From: Atlantibacter hermannii
Lineage (GTDB): Bacteria > Pseudomonadota > Gammaproteobacteria > Enterobacterales > Enterobacteriaceae
DNA length: 64,000 nt
Direction of reading: 5' to 3'
Assembly: GCA_900635495.1 (NCBI GenBank)
Contig: LR134136.1
Coordinates: forward strand, 3,286,001 to 3,350,000
Shown here piece after piece: positions 26,734-35,580 of the stretch. A program made the position numbers and the translations under genes. How positions within the stretch are numbered: position 1 is the stretch's first letter; each line of letters opens with the position of its first letter. Below the pieces are notes generated by a model. The model made no database searches. It saw only the letters and a list, made by a program, of their open reading frames with translations, and was not told the DNA's origin.

Positions 26734-29700
26734 ATGCAAGTTAACCGTAGGGGCTTTTTCAAGCTGTGTGCTGGCGGAATGGCCGGTACCACCCTGACCG
26801 CGCTCGGCTTCACGCCGTTTGACGTCGCCGCCGAGCCGCGTCAGTACAAATTAATACGCGCCAAAGAGACCCGAAATAATTGCACCTACTGCTCCGTGGG
26901 CTGCGGGCTGATTATTTACGGCCTCGGGGACGGTGCAATGAACAGTACCTCCAGTATTTTCCATATTGAAGGCGACGCCGATCACCCTGTCAGCCGGGGT
27001 TCGCTGTGTCCAAAAGGCGCGGGTCTGATCGATTTCATCCACAGCAAGCAGCGTCTGCAGTACCCGGAATACCGCGCACCGGGCAGCGATAAGTGGCAGC
27101 GTATCACCTGGGACGAGGCGTTTGAGCGCATTGCCCGCCTGATGAAAGCCGATCGCGACGCCAACTTCGTGACCACCAATAAAGAGGGCGTTACGGTGAA
27201 CCGCTGGGCCACCACCAGTATGCTCTGCTCTTCCGCCGCCAGTAACGAAACCGGGATAATCGATAATAAATTCGCGCGCGGTTTAGGGATGGTCGCCGTG
27301 GAGAACCAGGCGCGCCTGTGCCACGGCCCGACCGTTGCGGCGCTGGCGCCGAGTTTCGGACGTGGCGCGATGACCAACAACTGGATCGATATTCGCAACG
27401 CCGACGTCATTCTGATCATGGGCGGTAACGCCGCCGAAGCGCACCCGGTGGGCTTCAAATGGGTAGTGGAAGCCAAAAAACGCCGGGGCGCGAAGCTGAT
27501 GGTGGTCGACCCACGCTTCAACCGTTCCGCCGCCGTGGCCGATTTTTATACGCCGCTGCGTCCGGGTAGCGATGTGGCGTTTCTTGCCGGTATCGCGCGT
27601 TACCTGCTGACCAATGACAAAATCCAGCATGAGTATGTGCGTGAATTTACCAACGCCGCGCTGATCGTCCGGGAAGATTTTACTTTTACCGACGGGCTGT
27701 TCAGCGGTTATGACGAAGCCACCCGCCAGTATGACCGTAGCACCTGGGCTTACGAGCTGGACGCGCAGGGGCAAATTATGCGCGATGATACCCTGAGCCA
27801 TCCGCGCTGCGTATTTAATCTGCTGAAAGCCCATGTCAGCCGCTACACCCCGGAAATGGTGGAAACCGTCTGCGGTACGCCGAAAGCGGATTTCCTGAAC
27901 GTGGCGAAAACCCTGTCGGAAACCGCGGCCAGGAATAAAGCCGGTACCATCCTGTACGCACTGGGCTGGACGCATCACACCAACGGCGCGCAGATCATCC
28001 GTACCGCCGCGATTGTGCAGCTGCTGCTGGGCAACATCGGCATGATGGGCGGCGGCATTAACGCCCTGCGCGGTCACTCCAATGTTCAGGGCTATACCGA
28101 CCTGGGGCTGCTTGATGGTTCATTGCCGGGCTATCTGCCGCTGCCGAACGAAAAACAGACGTCGCTGCAGGCCTTTCTGGAACAAATCACGCCAAAATCG
28201 GTGATGCCGGGCCAGGTGAACTACTGGAAAAACACCCCGGCCTTTATGGTGAGTCTGCTGAAAGGCTTTTACGGCGATGCCGCCACCGCCGACAACCAGT
28301 GGGGCTATGACTACCTGCCGAAGTGGGACAAAAAACACGACGTGATGAGCATGGTCAACCAGATGGTTGACGGCGAGTTTAACGGCCTGCTGGTGCAGGG
28401 CTTTAATGCGCTTGCCTCGTTCCCGAATAAAAACAAAGCGGTAGAGGCATTCTCAAAGCTGAAATACATGGTGGTGATGGATCCGCTGGCGACCGAAACC
28501 GCCAGCTTCTGGCAAAACCATGACGAAATGAACGCCGTGGACAGCAGCACCATTCAGACCGAAGTGTTCCGCCTGCCAACGGCCTGCTTTGCTGAAGAAA
28601 ACGGCTCGGTCGCCAACTCATCGCGCTGGCTCCAGTGGCATTACGCCGCCGCCAACCCGCCGGGGGAAGCGCTGCACGACACTAAAATTCTGGCTCGTCT
28701 GTTCCTGCGTCTGCGCGAACTGTATCGCGACGAGGGCGGCGTCGGGGCAGAACCGTTGCTGGCTATCGACTGGAACTATGACGATCCGCACGATCCGCAG
28801 CCGGAAGAGATTGCCCGCGAATCCAACGGTCGTGCCTGGCGGGATGTGCACGATAAAGACGGCACGCTTCTCGCCAGAGCAGGCCAGCAGCTCAGCTCCT
28901 TCGCCCATCTGCGCGATGATGGCTCCACCAGCAGCCTGTGCTGGATCTATACCGGGAGCTGGACCGAGCAAGGCAACCAGATGGCAAATCGCGATAATGC
29001 CGATCCGTCCCGGTCTGGGCGCTGTCAATAACTGGTCATGGGCGTGGCCGATGAACCGCCGCATCCTCTATAACCGCGCCTCCTCTGACGCACAGGGTAA
29101 CGCCTGGGACCCGGAACGTCCGTTAATGCAGTGGAACGGTAAGAAATGGCAAGGGTTTGATGTGCCGGACTACCCGCCCACCGCTGCGCCGCAGGACAAA
29201 GTCGGGCCGTTTATTATGCTGCCGGACGGTGTGGGTCATCTGTTCGCGCTGAATAAACTGGCCGATGGTCCGTTCCCGGAACACTACGAGCCGATGGAAA
29301 GCCCTATTGGCACGAACCCGCTGCATCCCAACGTGGTGCACAGCCCGGTGGCGCGCATTTTCCCGAGCGATGCCCGTATGCTCGGCACAGCGGAGCACTT
29401 CCCGTACGTCGCCACCACCTACTCCATTACCGAACTGTTCCGTCACTGGGACCAAGCACGCGTTAATCAACGCCATCGCCCAGCCGCAACAGTTTGTAGA
29501 AGTGGGTGAGCAGCTGGCGAAAGAGAAAGGCATTAATGCCGGAGACTGGGTAAAAGTCTCGTCGCGCCGCGGCTTTATTAAGGCCAAAGCGGTGGTGACC
29601 GCGCGTCTGCACACCCTGAACGTGGCAGGAAAACCGGTCTCGACGATTGGCGTGCCCTGCCACTGGGGCTTTGAAGGCACCACGCGCAAAGGGTTCCTCG

Positions 29701-29786
29701 CCAATACCCTGACGCCAAGCGTCGGTGACGCTAACTCGCAAACGCCGGAATTCAAGGCGTTCCTCGTCAATATTGAGAAGCTGTAA
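26734..29786 (+). CDS. Respiratory formate dehydrogenase major subunit, Cys196 type (two frameshifts)
   Basis: FdnG/FdoG-type molybdopterin subunit. Tat signal MQVNRRGFFKLCAGGMAG, 4Fe-4S site CTYCSVGCG...LCPKG, and the active site VENQARL-C-HGPTVAAL, where codon 196 is TGC: cysteine replaces the selenocysteine of E. coli FdnG and FdoG at exactly the same residue. An extra C at 29009-29011 and an extra G at 29448-29450 break the frame; repaired length is 1016 residues, equal to FdoG. Oxidises formate in the periplasm and passes electrons to the H and I subunits and quinone. RBS is weak (GTGAAGAA). Confidence 0.93.
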
Positions 29787-29796
29787 GGAGCGCCCT

Positions 29797-30684
29797 GTGT
29801 CAATGCAATCTCAGGACATCATTCAAATTTCAGCGACTAACCGGTTAACACCGCCGCCCCAGGCGCGTGATTTTAAGCAGGAAGTCGCCAAGTTAATCGA
29901 CGTCACCACCTGTATCGGCTGCAAAGGCTGCCAGGTCGCCTGCTCCGAATGGAACGATATCCGCACCGAAGTGGGTGAAAACATCGGTGTTTACGATAAC
30001 CCCCTCGATCTGGACGCCAAAGCCTGGACGGTGATGCGCTTTAGCGAAACCAAAGAGCATGGCCGTCTGGAGTGGCTGATCCGCAAAGACGGCTGTATGC
30101 ACTGCACCGATCCGGGCTGCCTGAAAGCCTGTCCGTCGGCAGGCGCCATCGTGCAGTACAAAAATGGCATCGTTGATTTTCAGTCCGAACACTGCATCGG
30201 CTGCGGTTACTGCATCGCCGGTTGTCCGTTTAATATCCCGCGCCTCAATAAAGAGGACAACCGGGTGTACAAATGCACCCTGTGCGTGGATCGCGTGGCA
30301 GCAGGCCAGGAACCCGCCTGCGTGAAAACCTGCCCAACCGGTGCCCTCCAGTTCGGCACGAAAGAGGAGATGAAAAAGGTCGCCGAAACGCGTATCGCGG
30401 ATTTGAAGTCACGCGGTTACCCCAACGCCGGGTTATACGATCCTCAGGGCGTGAACGGCACCCATGTGATGTACGTTTTGCACCATGCCGACAATCCTGA
30501 GCTGTACCACGGCCTGAAGGCTGACCCGCATATCGATACCTCAATCACGTTGTGGAAAGGCGCATTGAAACCGCTGGCCGCCCTCGGTTTTATGGCCACC
30601 TTCGCCGGGCTGATTTTCCACTATATCGGCGTGGGGCCGAACACTGAATCCACGGAAGAGAAACCGGAGGACATCCATGAATAA
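29797..30684 (+). CDS. Formate dehydrogenase iron-sulfur subunit (FdnH/FdoH-like)
   Basis: 295 residues carrying four ferredoxin-type cysteine clusters (CIGCKGCQVAC, CMHCTDPGCLKAC, CIGCGYCIAGC, CTLCVDR...CVKTC) and a C-terminal membrane anchor near residues 255-280. I choose the GTG at 29797: AGGAG is six bases away and V-S-M-Q-S-Q-D aligns with M-A-Y-Q-S-Q-D of FdoH; the ATG at 29803 is the alternative. Links the alpha subunit to the cytochrome b. It overlaps fdnI by eight bases. Confidence 0.93.
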   Translation: MSMQSQDIIQISATNRLTPPPQARDFKQEVAKLIDVTTCIGCKGCQVACSEWNDIRTEVGENIGVYDNPLDLDAKAWTVMRFSETKEHGRLEWLIRKDGCMHCTDPGCLKACPSAGAIVQYKNGIVDFQSEHCIGCGYCIAGCPFNIPRLNKEDNRVYKCTLCVDRVAAGQEPACVKTCPTGALQFGTKEEMKKVAETRIADLKSRGYPNAGLYDPQGVNGTHVMYVLHHADNPELYHGLKADPHIDTSITLWKGALKPLAALGFMATFAGLIFHYIGVGPNTESTEEKPEDIHE

Positions 30685-31306
30685 TGAACCCAAAATCCTG
30701 CGCACCCGTTTTATCGATCGGGCTACCCACTGGACGGTCGCCATCTGCTTTTTCCTGGTGGCGCTGTCGGGCATTGCGCTGTTTTTCCCGACGCTTCAGT
30801 GGCTGACAGAAACCTTCGGCACGCCGCAAATGGGGCGCATCCTGCATCCGTTCTTTGGCGTGCTGATGTTTATCCTGCTGATGTTTATGTTTTTCCGCTT
30901 TGTGAAACACAACCTGCCGGAGCGTGAGGATGCCGCGTGGGTGAAGAATATTGTCGAGGTGTTAAAGGGCAATGAGCATCACGTCGCGGATGTCGGTAAA
31001 TATAACGCCGGACAGAAGATGATGTTCTGGACCATCATGAGCCTGATTTTTGTGCTGCTGATCAGCGGGATTATTATCTGGCGGCCCTGGTTCGCCGCCT
31101 ATTTCCCAATCCCGGTGATTCGCTATGGTCTGCTGATCCACGCGGCGGTGGCTATCGTGCTGATCCACGCCATCCTGATCCATATCTATATGGCGTTCTG
31201 GGTGAAAGGATCGATTAAGGGCATGATTGAAGGCCGTGTCAGCCAGCAATGGGCGCGTAAGCACCATCCGCGCTGGTATCGCAAGCTGATGGCCCGGCAA
31301 CGTTAA
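30677..31306 (+). CDS. Formate dehydrogenase cytochrome b556 subunit (FdnI/FdoI-like)
   Basis: 209 residues with four membrane segments. Haem-ligand histidines lie in RATHWTVAICFF, MGRILHPFFGV and the AVAIVLIHAILIHIYMAFW block. It reduces menaquinone or ubiquinone on the cytoplasmic face, completing a formate:quinone loop. Third gene of the operon, followed by a REP-like hairpin and a strong terminator. Confidence 0.93.
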   Translation: MNNEPKILRTRFIDRATHWTVAICFFLVALSGIALFFPTLQWLTETFGTPQMGRILHPFFGVLMFILLMFMFFRFVKHNLPEREDAAWVKNIVEVLKGNEHHVADVGKYNAGQKMMFWTIMSLIFVLLISGIIIWRPWFAAYFPIPVIRYGLLIHAAVAIVLIHAILIHIYMAFWVKGSIKGMIEGRVSQQWARKHHPRWYRKLMARQR

Positions 31307-31320
31307 CAAACGGCTGGATT

Positions 31321-31356
31321 GTCCGGGCATCGCGGCAGGTTGCGCGCGGCCCGGAC
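31321..31356. repeat. REP-like palindrome
   Basis: GTCCGGGC pairs with GCCCGGAC over a 20-base GC-rich loop, between the cytochrome gene and its terminator. Confidence 0.5.
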
Positions 31357-31374
31357 GAACGGGATCCGAAGTTG

Positions 31375-31412
31375 ATACCGTAAAAAGCGTTCTACTTTTT
31401 ACGGTATTTTTT
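31375..31412 (+). terminator. Rho-independent terminator of the formate dehydrogenase operon
   Basis: Perfect 13-base stem ATACCGTAAAAAG / CTTTTTACGGTAT, seven-base loop, then six Ts. The stem overlaps the stop codon of the convergent ygbA, so it separates the two transcription units. Confidence 0.93.
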
Positions 31413-31732
31413 CCGGGATGGGCGGCACGGGCGCCCGGTCATCAATCAAATGGCGAATGGTCAGAACCGGATGCCGCCACAGCATCTTCGGCCCCGCCCA
31501 ACGCATGATTTGCTTCATCTCTTCGCGTTTTGGCGGGCTGATAGCAGTGAATCGGGCACTGGCGGCAGGCTGGCTTGTTTTCACCAAACGCGCATTTATC
31601 CAGACGCTTCATCGCATAGTCATACAGCGCCTGATAATGCTCAGGCTCTGCCAGCGCTTGCGGGCTTTGACGCTGGTAAAGCGCTATCATCTTTTTGATG
31701 GTCTGCTTTTCACGATCGAGACGCGTGCCCAT
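31399..31732 (-). CDS. ygbA: YgbA-family protein (nitrous oxide-stimulated promoter family; one frameshift)
   Basis: About 110 residues. Cysteine-rich core LDKCAFGENKPACRQCPIHCYQP followed by EEMKQIMRWAGPKMLWRHPVLTIRHLIDD, the YgbA family pattern. An extra base in the run 31528-31531 breaks the frame between the two halves (PAKREEM). The molecular role is poorly defined; E. coli ygbA belongs to the NsrR nitric-oxide regulon. It follows yeaR by 33 bases with RBS AGGAG, forming a yeaR-ygbA operon. The CxxC-rich region may bind iron, an inference. Confidence 0.85.
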
Positions 31733-31765
31733 CCTCTTCTCCTGTCAGTCCAGTCCTCACGCCGG

Positions 31766-32125
31766 TCAGTTTTGAGGTTTCGTCTGTACGACCTGACCAA
31801 AACCTTTACCGTCCAGCTCCGCGTCAGGCGCGGCGAAAAAGTCGATATTAAAATAGGTGTCCGGCGTCAGCAGTTCGATACGGTGCCAGTACTGCGGCGG
31901 ACTCACGCCAAACTGCCCTTCATTAATAATAAGTTCAATTTCCGGTGTCTGGTCGTGTTCATCTTTAAATCCGAAGTATTTTACCGCGCCACGCATGACG
32001 GAAAGGCGACCATAGACATCTTTTTTGGTGTTGTGATGGGTTAACAGCGCCTGAGGGACCGAGTTGCGGTCAAAGAAAGCAGTAGAGCGGGTGTGTTTAT
32101 AATCAGCGGGAATGCGATGAGCCAT
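31766..32125 (-). CDS. yeaR: YeaR-like DUF1971 cupin protein
   Basis: 119 residues closely following E. coli YeaR: HTRSTAFFDRNSVPQALL, VYGRLSVMRGAVKYFGF, EGQFGVSPPQYWHRIE and DTYFNIDFFAAPDAEL. A single cupin-type beta domain; biochemical function unknown. In E. coli yeaR-yoaG is induced by nitrate and nitric oxide via NarL and NsrR. Here the partner is ygbA rather than yoaG and the promoter looks sigma54/NorR type, an arrangement I do not know from E. coli. Confidence 0.88.
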   Translation of the reverse strand: MAHRIPADYKHTRSTAFFDRNSVPQALLTHHNTKKDVYGRLSVMRGAVKYFGFKDEHDQTPEIELIINEGQFGVSPPQYWHRIELLTPDTYFNIDFFAAPDAELDGKGFGQVVQTKPQN

Positions 32126-32164
32126 AGGTTTTACCTCGTCTTTTATGCTATTTAGTCATTAAAT

Positions 32165-32180
32165 TGCACATTCCATGCCA
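32165..32180 (-). promoter_or_regulatory. sigma54 promoter of yeaR-ygbA
   Basis: Minus strand TGGCATGGAATGTGCA, fitting TGGCACG-N4-TTGCW and nearly identical to the fdhF element in this window (TGGCATGGAATATGCA). About 40 bases before the yeaR start. Confidence 0.75.
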
Positions 32181-32233
32181 GAAATTAAAAACAATAAAAT
32201 CAGTAAGTTAATAAGTTATTTATGACAAAAATG

Positions 32234-32277
32234 GTCATATTTACACTGTCATTATGACTATATATTGTCTTTTTGAC
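32234..32277. promoter_or_regulatory. Three NorR-like enhancer sites before yeaR
   Basis: GTCATATTTAC (32234-32244), GTCATTATGAC (32248-32258) and GTCTTTTTGAC (32267-32277) all follow GT-N7-AC; the middle one matches the core GTCA-N3-TGAC fully and is identical to a site before norV at 55991. Lies 55-110 bases above the sigma54 element. Confidence 0.7.
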
Positions 32278-32350
32278 TGTATCAGAAGGTTTTCGGGGAT
32301 GCGTTGCGCCAAGGTTAGCAGGCACAGGGAGAAAAGCCCCGTTCACAGGC

Positions 32351-32373
32351 AAAAAGGTGCGGCTTACCGCACC
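32351..32373 (-). terminator. Rho-independent terminator of hydN-fdhF2
   Basis: Minus strand GGTGCGG-TAAG-CCGCACC followed by five Ts. A second hairpin, GGCGGAC/GTCCGCC at 32385-32402, lies just before it, right after the fdhF2 stop. Together they close the leftward operon. Confidence 0.88.
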
Positions 32374-32384
32374 GGAAAAAGTAA

Positions 32385-32402
32385 GGCGGACGCAGGTCCG
32401 CC
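32385..32402. terminator. Second hairpin after fdhF2
   Basis: GGCGGAC-GCAG-GTCCGCC, seven-base perfect stem, followed on the minus strand by TTACTTTTT. Probably the first of a tandem terminator pair. Confidence 0.7.
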
Positions 32403-32408
32403 TTTGAA

Positions 32409-34577
32409 TCAGGCCAGCGCACGAACCGCGCCGTCAACGTGCTGACGCAGACGGGCTTTCATGTCGTTGTAGGACTGACTGGCGAAATTCTCCGCCCATT
32501 TCTGATCCTCAATGGCTTCAACCCGCGCCGCACAGTATTTCGTTTCCGGCGTTTTGGAGGTAGGGTCAAGATTATCCTGCGTTAATTCATTACAGGCTCC
32601 AATCCACCACTGATAGGTCATGTACACCGCGCCGCGGTTAACGCGCTCATTATAATTGCAGCGTGAGATGACTTTGCCACGTCGCGACATCACCCACACC
32701 AGCGCCTGATTAGCGACGCCGAGTTTACGGGCATCGTCAGGATGCATCTGCACAAAGCCCGGTTCATCGGCCAGCGTTACCAGTGCGCGGCAGTTGCCGG
32801 TCATTGAGCGGCAGCTGTAATGCCCGACTTCACGCACGGTGCACAGCACCAGCGGATAGCTCTCGTCCGGGATTTCCGCTGGCGCACGCCAGGCGGTGGC
32901 GAACAGTTGCCCTTTGCCGCTCGGGGTGGCGAACTTGTTATCCTGATACAGATAGGGCGTACCGGGGTGGTCCAGCGTCGGACATGGCCACTGGACGTGG
33001 CCCAGCCCGGCCATTTTTTCCCAGGTCACGCCATAATAGAGCGGGCACAGTTCACGCAGCTCGTTCCAGATGGCTTCGTTATTGTCGTATTTCATCGGGT
33101 AGCCCATCGCGGTGGAAATCAGGCTGATGATCTCCCAGTCGCGTTTGACATTCCCTTTCGCTTCCACCGCTTTTTCAAACCGCTGGAATCCGCGATCCGC
33201 GCAGGAGAATACCCCGCCGTGTTCGCCCCAGCTGGTGGCGGGCAGGATCACATCCGCCTGTTCGGCGGTCTGGGTCATGAAGATGTCCTGTACCACCACA
33301 AAATCCAGTGCTTCAAATCCCCGACGAACCAGCCCTAAATCGGCTTCGGTCTGGAGCGGATCTTCGCCCATGATGTAATAGGCTTTGACTTTGCCTTCCA
33401 TCGCCAGGTGTGGCACTTCAGTGATGCGGTAGCCCGGCTCCGGATCGAGGGTGTTCGGATCGATGCGCCAGGCTTTAGCGAATTTCTCCCGTACTGCCGG
33501 ATCGCTGACTGACTGATAACCAGGGAACAGATCCGGTAACGCGCCCATATCGCACGCGCCCTGCACGTTGTTTTGCCCCCTCACCGGTCCGACGCCCACG
33601 TTTGGCCGCCCCAGATTACCGGTTAACAGCGCAAGGCCCGACAGCCCTTTCACTACATCCACCGCCTGACCAAACTGGGTAACGCCCATGCCCCACATAA
33701 TGGTGGCAGACGGCGCGGCGGCGTAAGTACGCATCGCCTGACGGATTTCCTGAGCCGGAACGCCGACCAGTTCTTCCACTGCTTCCGGGCTATAGTCCGC
33801 CACAATGCTGCGGTAGGCTTCAAACCCTTCAGTGAAGTTTGCGACGTAGGCTTTATCGTAGAGATCTTCTTCAATCAGCACATGGGCGAAGGCGTTAACC
33901 AGCGCCATGTTGCTGCCGTTTTTCATTTGCAGATGCTGATCGGCAATGCGCGCCGTTTCGATTTTACGCGGATCGCAAACGATGATTTTTGCGCCTTTCT
34001 CTTTGGCTTTTACTACCCGCCGCGCCACGATGGGGTGCGAATCGGCGCAGTTGTAACCGAACACCAGCAGACATTGTGAGTTTTCGATATCGGAAATCGA
34101 GTTGCTCATCGCGCCGTTGCCCAGCGTCTGGCGCAGACCCGCCACGGACGGGCCATGACATACCCTGGCGCAGCAGTCGATATTGTTATTACCGATTACT
34201 CCGCGCGCGAATTTCTGCATCACGTAGTTGGTTTCATTTCCGGTGCCGCGTGACGATCCGGTAAGCATGATCGATTTCGGGCCGTATTTTGCCTTAATCT
34301 CCTGCAAACGGGACGCGGTAAAGCGGATCGCCTCATCCCAGGAAACCACTTCGAAGGGGCCTCCCTTCTGGCGGCGAATCATCGGTTCCTGAAGGCGTGG
34401 CGTCAGCAGGCGGGTGTCGTTGAGAAAATCCCAACCGTAGTAGCCTTTCAGGCAGAGTTCGTTCTGGTTGGTGACCCCATTGGCCGCTTCAGCGCGGACA
34501 ATTTTGCCGTTTTCCACACACAAATTAAGTTTGCACCCAGCACCGCAGTACGGGCACACAGAAATGATTTTTTCCAT
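32409..34577 (-). CDS. fdhF: FdhF paralogue, Cys140 formate dehydrogenase H
   Basis: 722-residue uninterrupted paralogue of FdhF. 4Fe-4S site CPYCGAGCKLN...CLKG at the N-terminus; Lys44 conserved. The active site reads DCCARV-C140-HGPSVAG with codon TGT at 34160-34158, exactly at the Sec140 position of E. coli FdhF, so this is a selenium-free enzyme. GNGAMSNSISDIENSQCLLVFGYN, MGEDPLQTE and YMTYQWWIGACNELT follow. It is co-transcribed with hydN and neighbours hyf, marking it as the formate dehydrogenase of formate hydrogenlyase-2. It is a different gene from the Sec fdhF at 9922. Confidence 0.95.
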   Translation of the reverse strand: MEKIISVCPYCGAGCKLNLCVENGKIVRAEAANGVTNQNELCLKGYYGWDFLNDTRLLTPRLQEPMIRRQKGGPFEVVSWDEAIRFTASRLQEIKAKYGPKSIMLTGSSRGTGNETNYVMQKFARGVIGNNNIDCCARVCHGPSVAGLRQTLGNGAMSNSISDIENSQCLLVFGYNCADSHPIVARRVVKAKEKGAKIIVCDPRKIETARIADQHLQMKNGSNMALVNAFAHVLIEEDLYDKAYVANFTEGFEAYRSIVADYSPEAVEELVGVPAQEIRQAMRTYAAAPSATIMWGMGVTQFGQAVDVVKGLSGLALLTGNLGRPNVGVGPVRGQNNVQGACDMGALPDLFPGYQSVSDPAVREKFAKAWRIDPNTLDPEPGYRITEVPHLAMEGKVKAYYIMGEDPLQTEADLGLVRRGFEALDFVVVQDIFMTQTAEQADVILPATSWGEHGGVFSCADRGFQRFEKAVEAKGNVKRDWEIISLISTAMGYPMKYDNNEAIWNELRELCPLYYGVTWEKMAGLGHVQWPCPTLDHPGTPYLYQDNKFATPSGKGQLFATAWRAPAEIPDESYPLVLCTVREVGHYSCRSMTGNCRALVTLADEPGFVQMHPDDARKLGVANQALVWVMSRRGKVISRCNYNERVNRGAVYMTYQWWIGACNELTQDNLDPTSKTPETKYCAARVEAIEDQKWAENFASQSYNDMKARLRQHVDGAVRALA

Positions 34578-34605
34578 TGCGTAACCTTTTCCCCTGACCA
34601 GGGAG

Positions 34606-35157
34606 TCAAAAGTTTAAGAAGGATCCTGAAACTGACGTATCGAGCGCCGCACGGCGGCGTTTTTCCTGCACCATCTGATCGACGGCGTTTCTGTCCATGA
34701 CTACCAGCGCTTTCGTCGGGCAGACTTCCACACAGGCAGGCCCCACATCACGGGTATGGCACAAATCGCATTTGTTGGCCTGGGCGCGGGTATTTAAGCC
34801 GCCGCTCAGCGCATGATCATCACTAACCACCACTTTCGTTACCACTTCCATGGTGCCGTAAGGGCATGCCACCACGCAGGTTTTACAGCCAATACATTTT
34901 TGTTGATCGACATAAATGAAGTCGTTTTTCCGCGTGATGGCGGCATTCGGACATACCGTCGCGCACGGGGCGTCTTCACATTGACGGCATACCACCGCCG
35001 TACTGACGCTAAAGCCCTTCACCACATGAATGCGTGGTGAAAACTGATACTGCGTTATCTGCGCGATATCGCCGTCTCCGTGCGCCATTACACAGGCAAC
35101 TTCACACGTCCGGCAGCCAATACATTTATTGGAATCCGCAAAGATGAACCGGTTCAT
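34606..35157 (-). CDS. hydN: HydN-like 4Fe-4S electron carrier
   Basis: 183 residues with four ferredoxin clusters (CIGCRTCEVAC, CRQCEDAPCATVC, CIGCKTCVVAC, CDLCHTRDVGPACVEVC), similar to E. coli HydN (175). Thought to carry electrons from FdhF towards the hydrogenase. In E. coli hydN is followed by hypF; here by the Cys-type fdhF2, 28 bases downstream. A perfect sigma54 promoter lies upstream. Confidence 0.92.
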   Translation of the reverse strand: MNRFIFADSNKCIGCRTCEVACVMAHGDGDIAQITQYQFSPRIHVVKGFSVSTAVVCRQCEDAPCATVCPNAAITRKNDFIYVDQQKCIGCKTCVVACPYGTMEVVTKVVVSDDHALSGGLNTRAQANKCDLCHTRDVGPACVEVCPTKALVVMDRNAVDQMVQEKRRRAALDTSVSGSFLNF

Positions 35158-35225
35158 CAGCTCACTCCTGAGTCTTCGTTATTTTTAACCGGGCAAGCCG
35201 GTCACTCACATTGCCAGCAGTAATT

Positions 35226-35241
35226 AGCAAACAACGTGCCA
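35226..35241 (-). promoter_or_regulatory. sigma54 promoter of hydN-fdhF2
   Basis: Minus strand TGGCACGTTGTTTGCT, a perfect match to TGGCACG-N4-TTGCW, 69 bases before hydN. The strongest sigma54 element in the window. Confidence 0.93.
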
Positions 35242-35496
35242 TTCTTTTTATGGAGAATAAGTTGTTTAAATACAGTAAATTAAAAAATCACGACGGTTTT
35301 TCACCCGGTGATTACCGCATGTTCGGCAGAAGTGTCGAACATTTTCGCGGTAACCCGGGCTGACGGCCACGCACGGCCTGTCCTCGGAGAATTGCGTTCC
35401 GATAACCTGTCCGTCAGGCCGCCAGGAGATTCTGAAGGACTTACTGATTGACTGAATTTTTGCAACCGATCACAAAACAGCGTTTATGATGCCGTA

Positions 35497-35557
35497 TGTC
35501 GAATGTCGATATATTCCGCATGACAAAACTGCTGCTATTTCATACGACACTTTTGTC
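35497..35557. promoter_or_regulatory. FhlA/HyfR-type enhancer cluster of hydN-fdhF2
   Basis: TGTCGA at 35497 and 35504, TGACA at 35521, and CGACACTTTTGTC at 35545-35557, which shares GACACTTTTGTC with the fdhF enhancer. About 260-310 bases above the sigma54 promoter, within enhancer range. Binding protein inferred. Confidence 0.55.
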
Positions 35558-35580
35558 TCTACCTGTAGGGTTATTTTTAA

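Larger units (their letters stand above)
35158..35580. other. hydN promoter region
   Basis: 423 bases, no gene. Holds the sigma54 promoter near hydN and a distal cluster of TGTCG/GACA elements close to the foc 3' end. A possible foc terminator was not evident. Confidence 0.55.
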
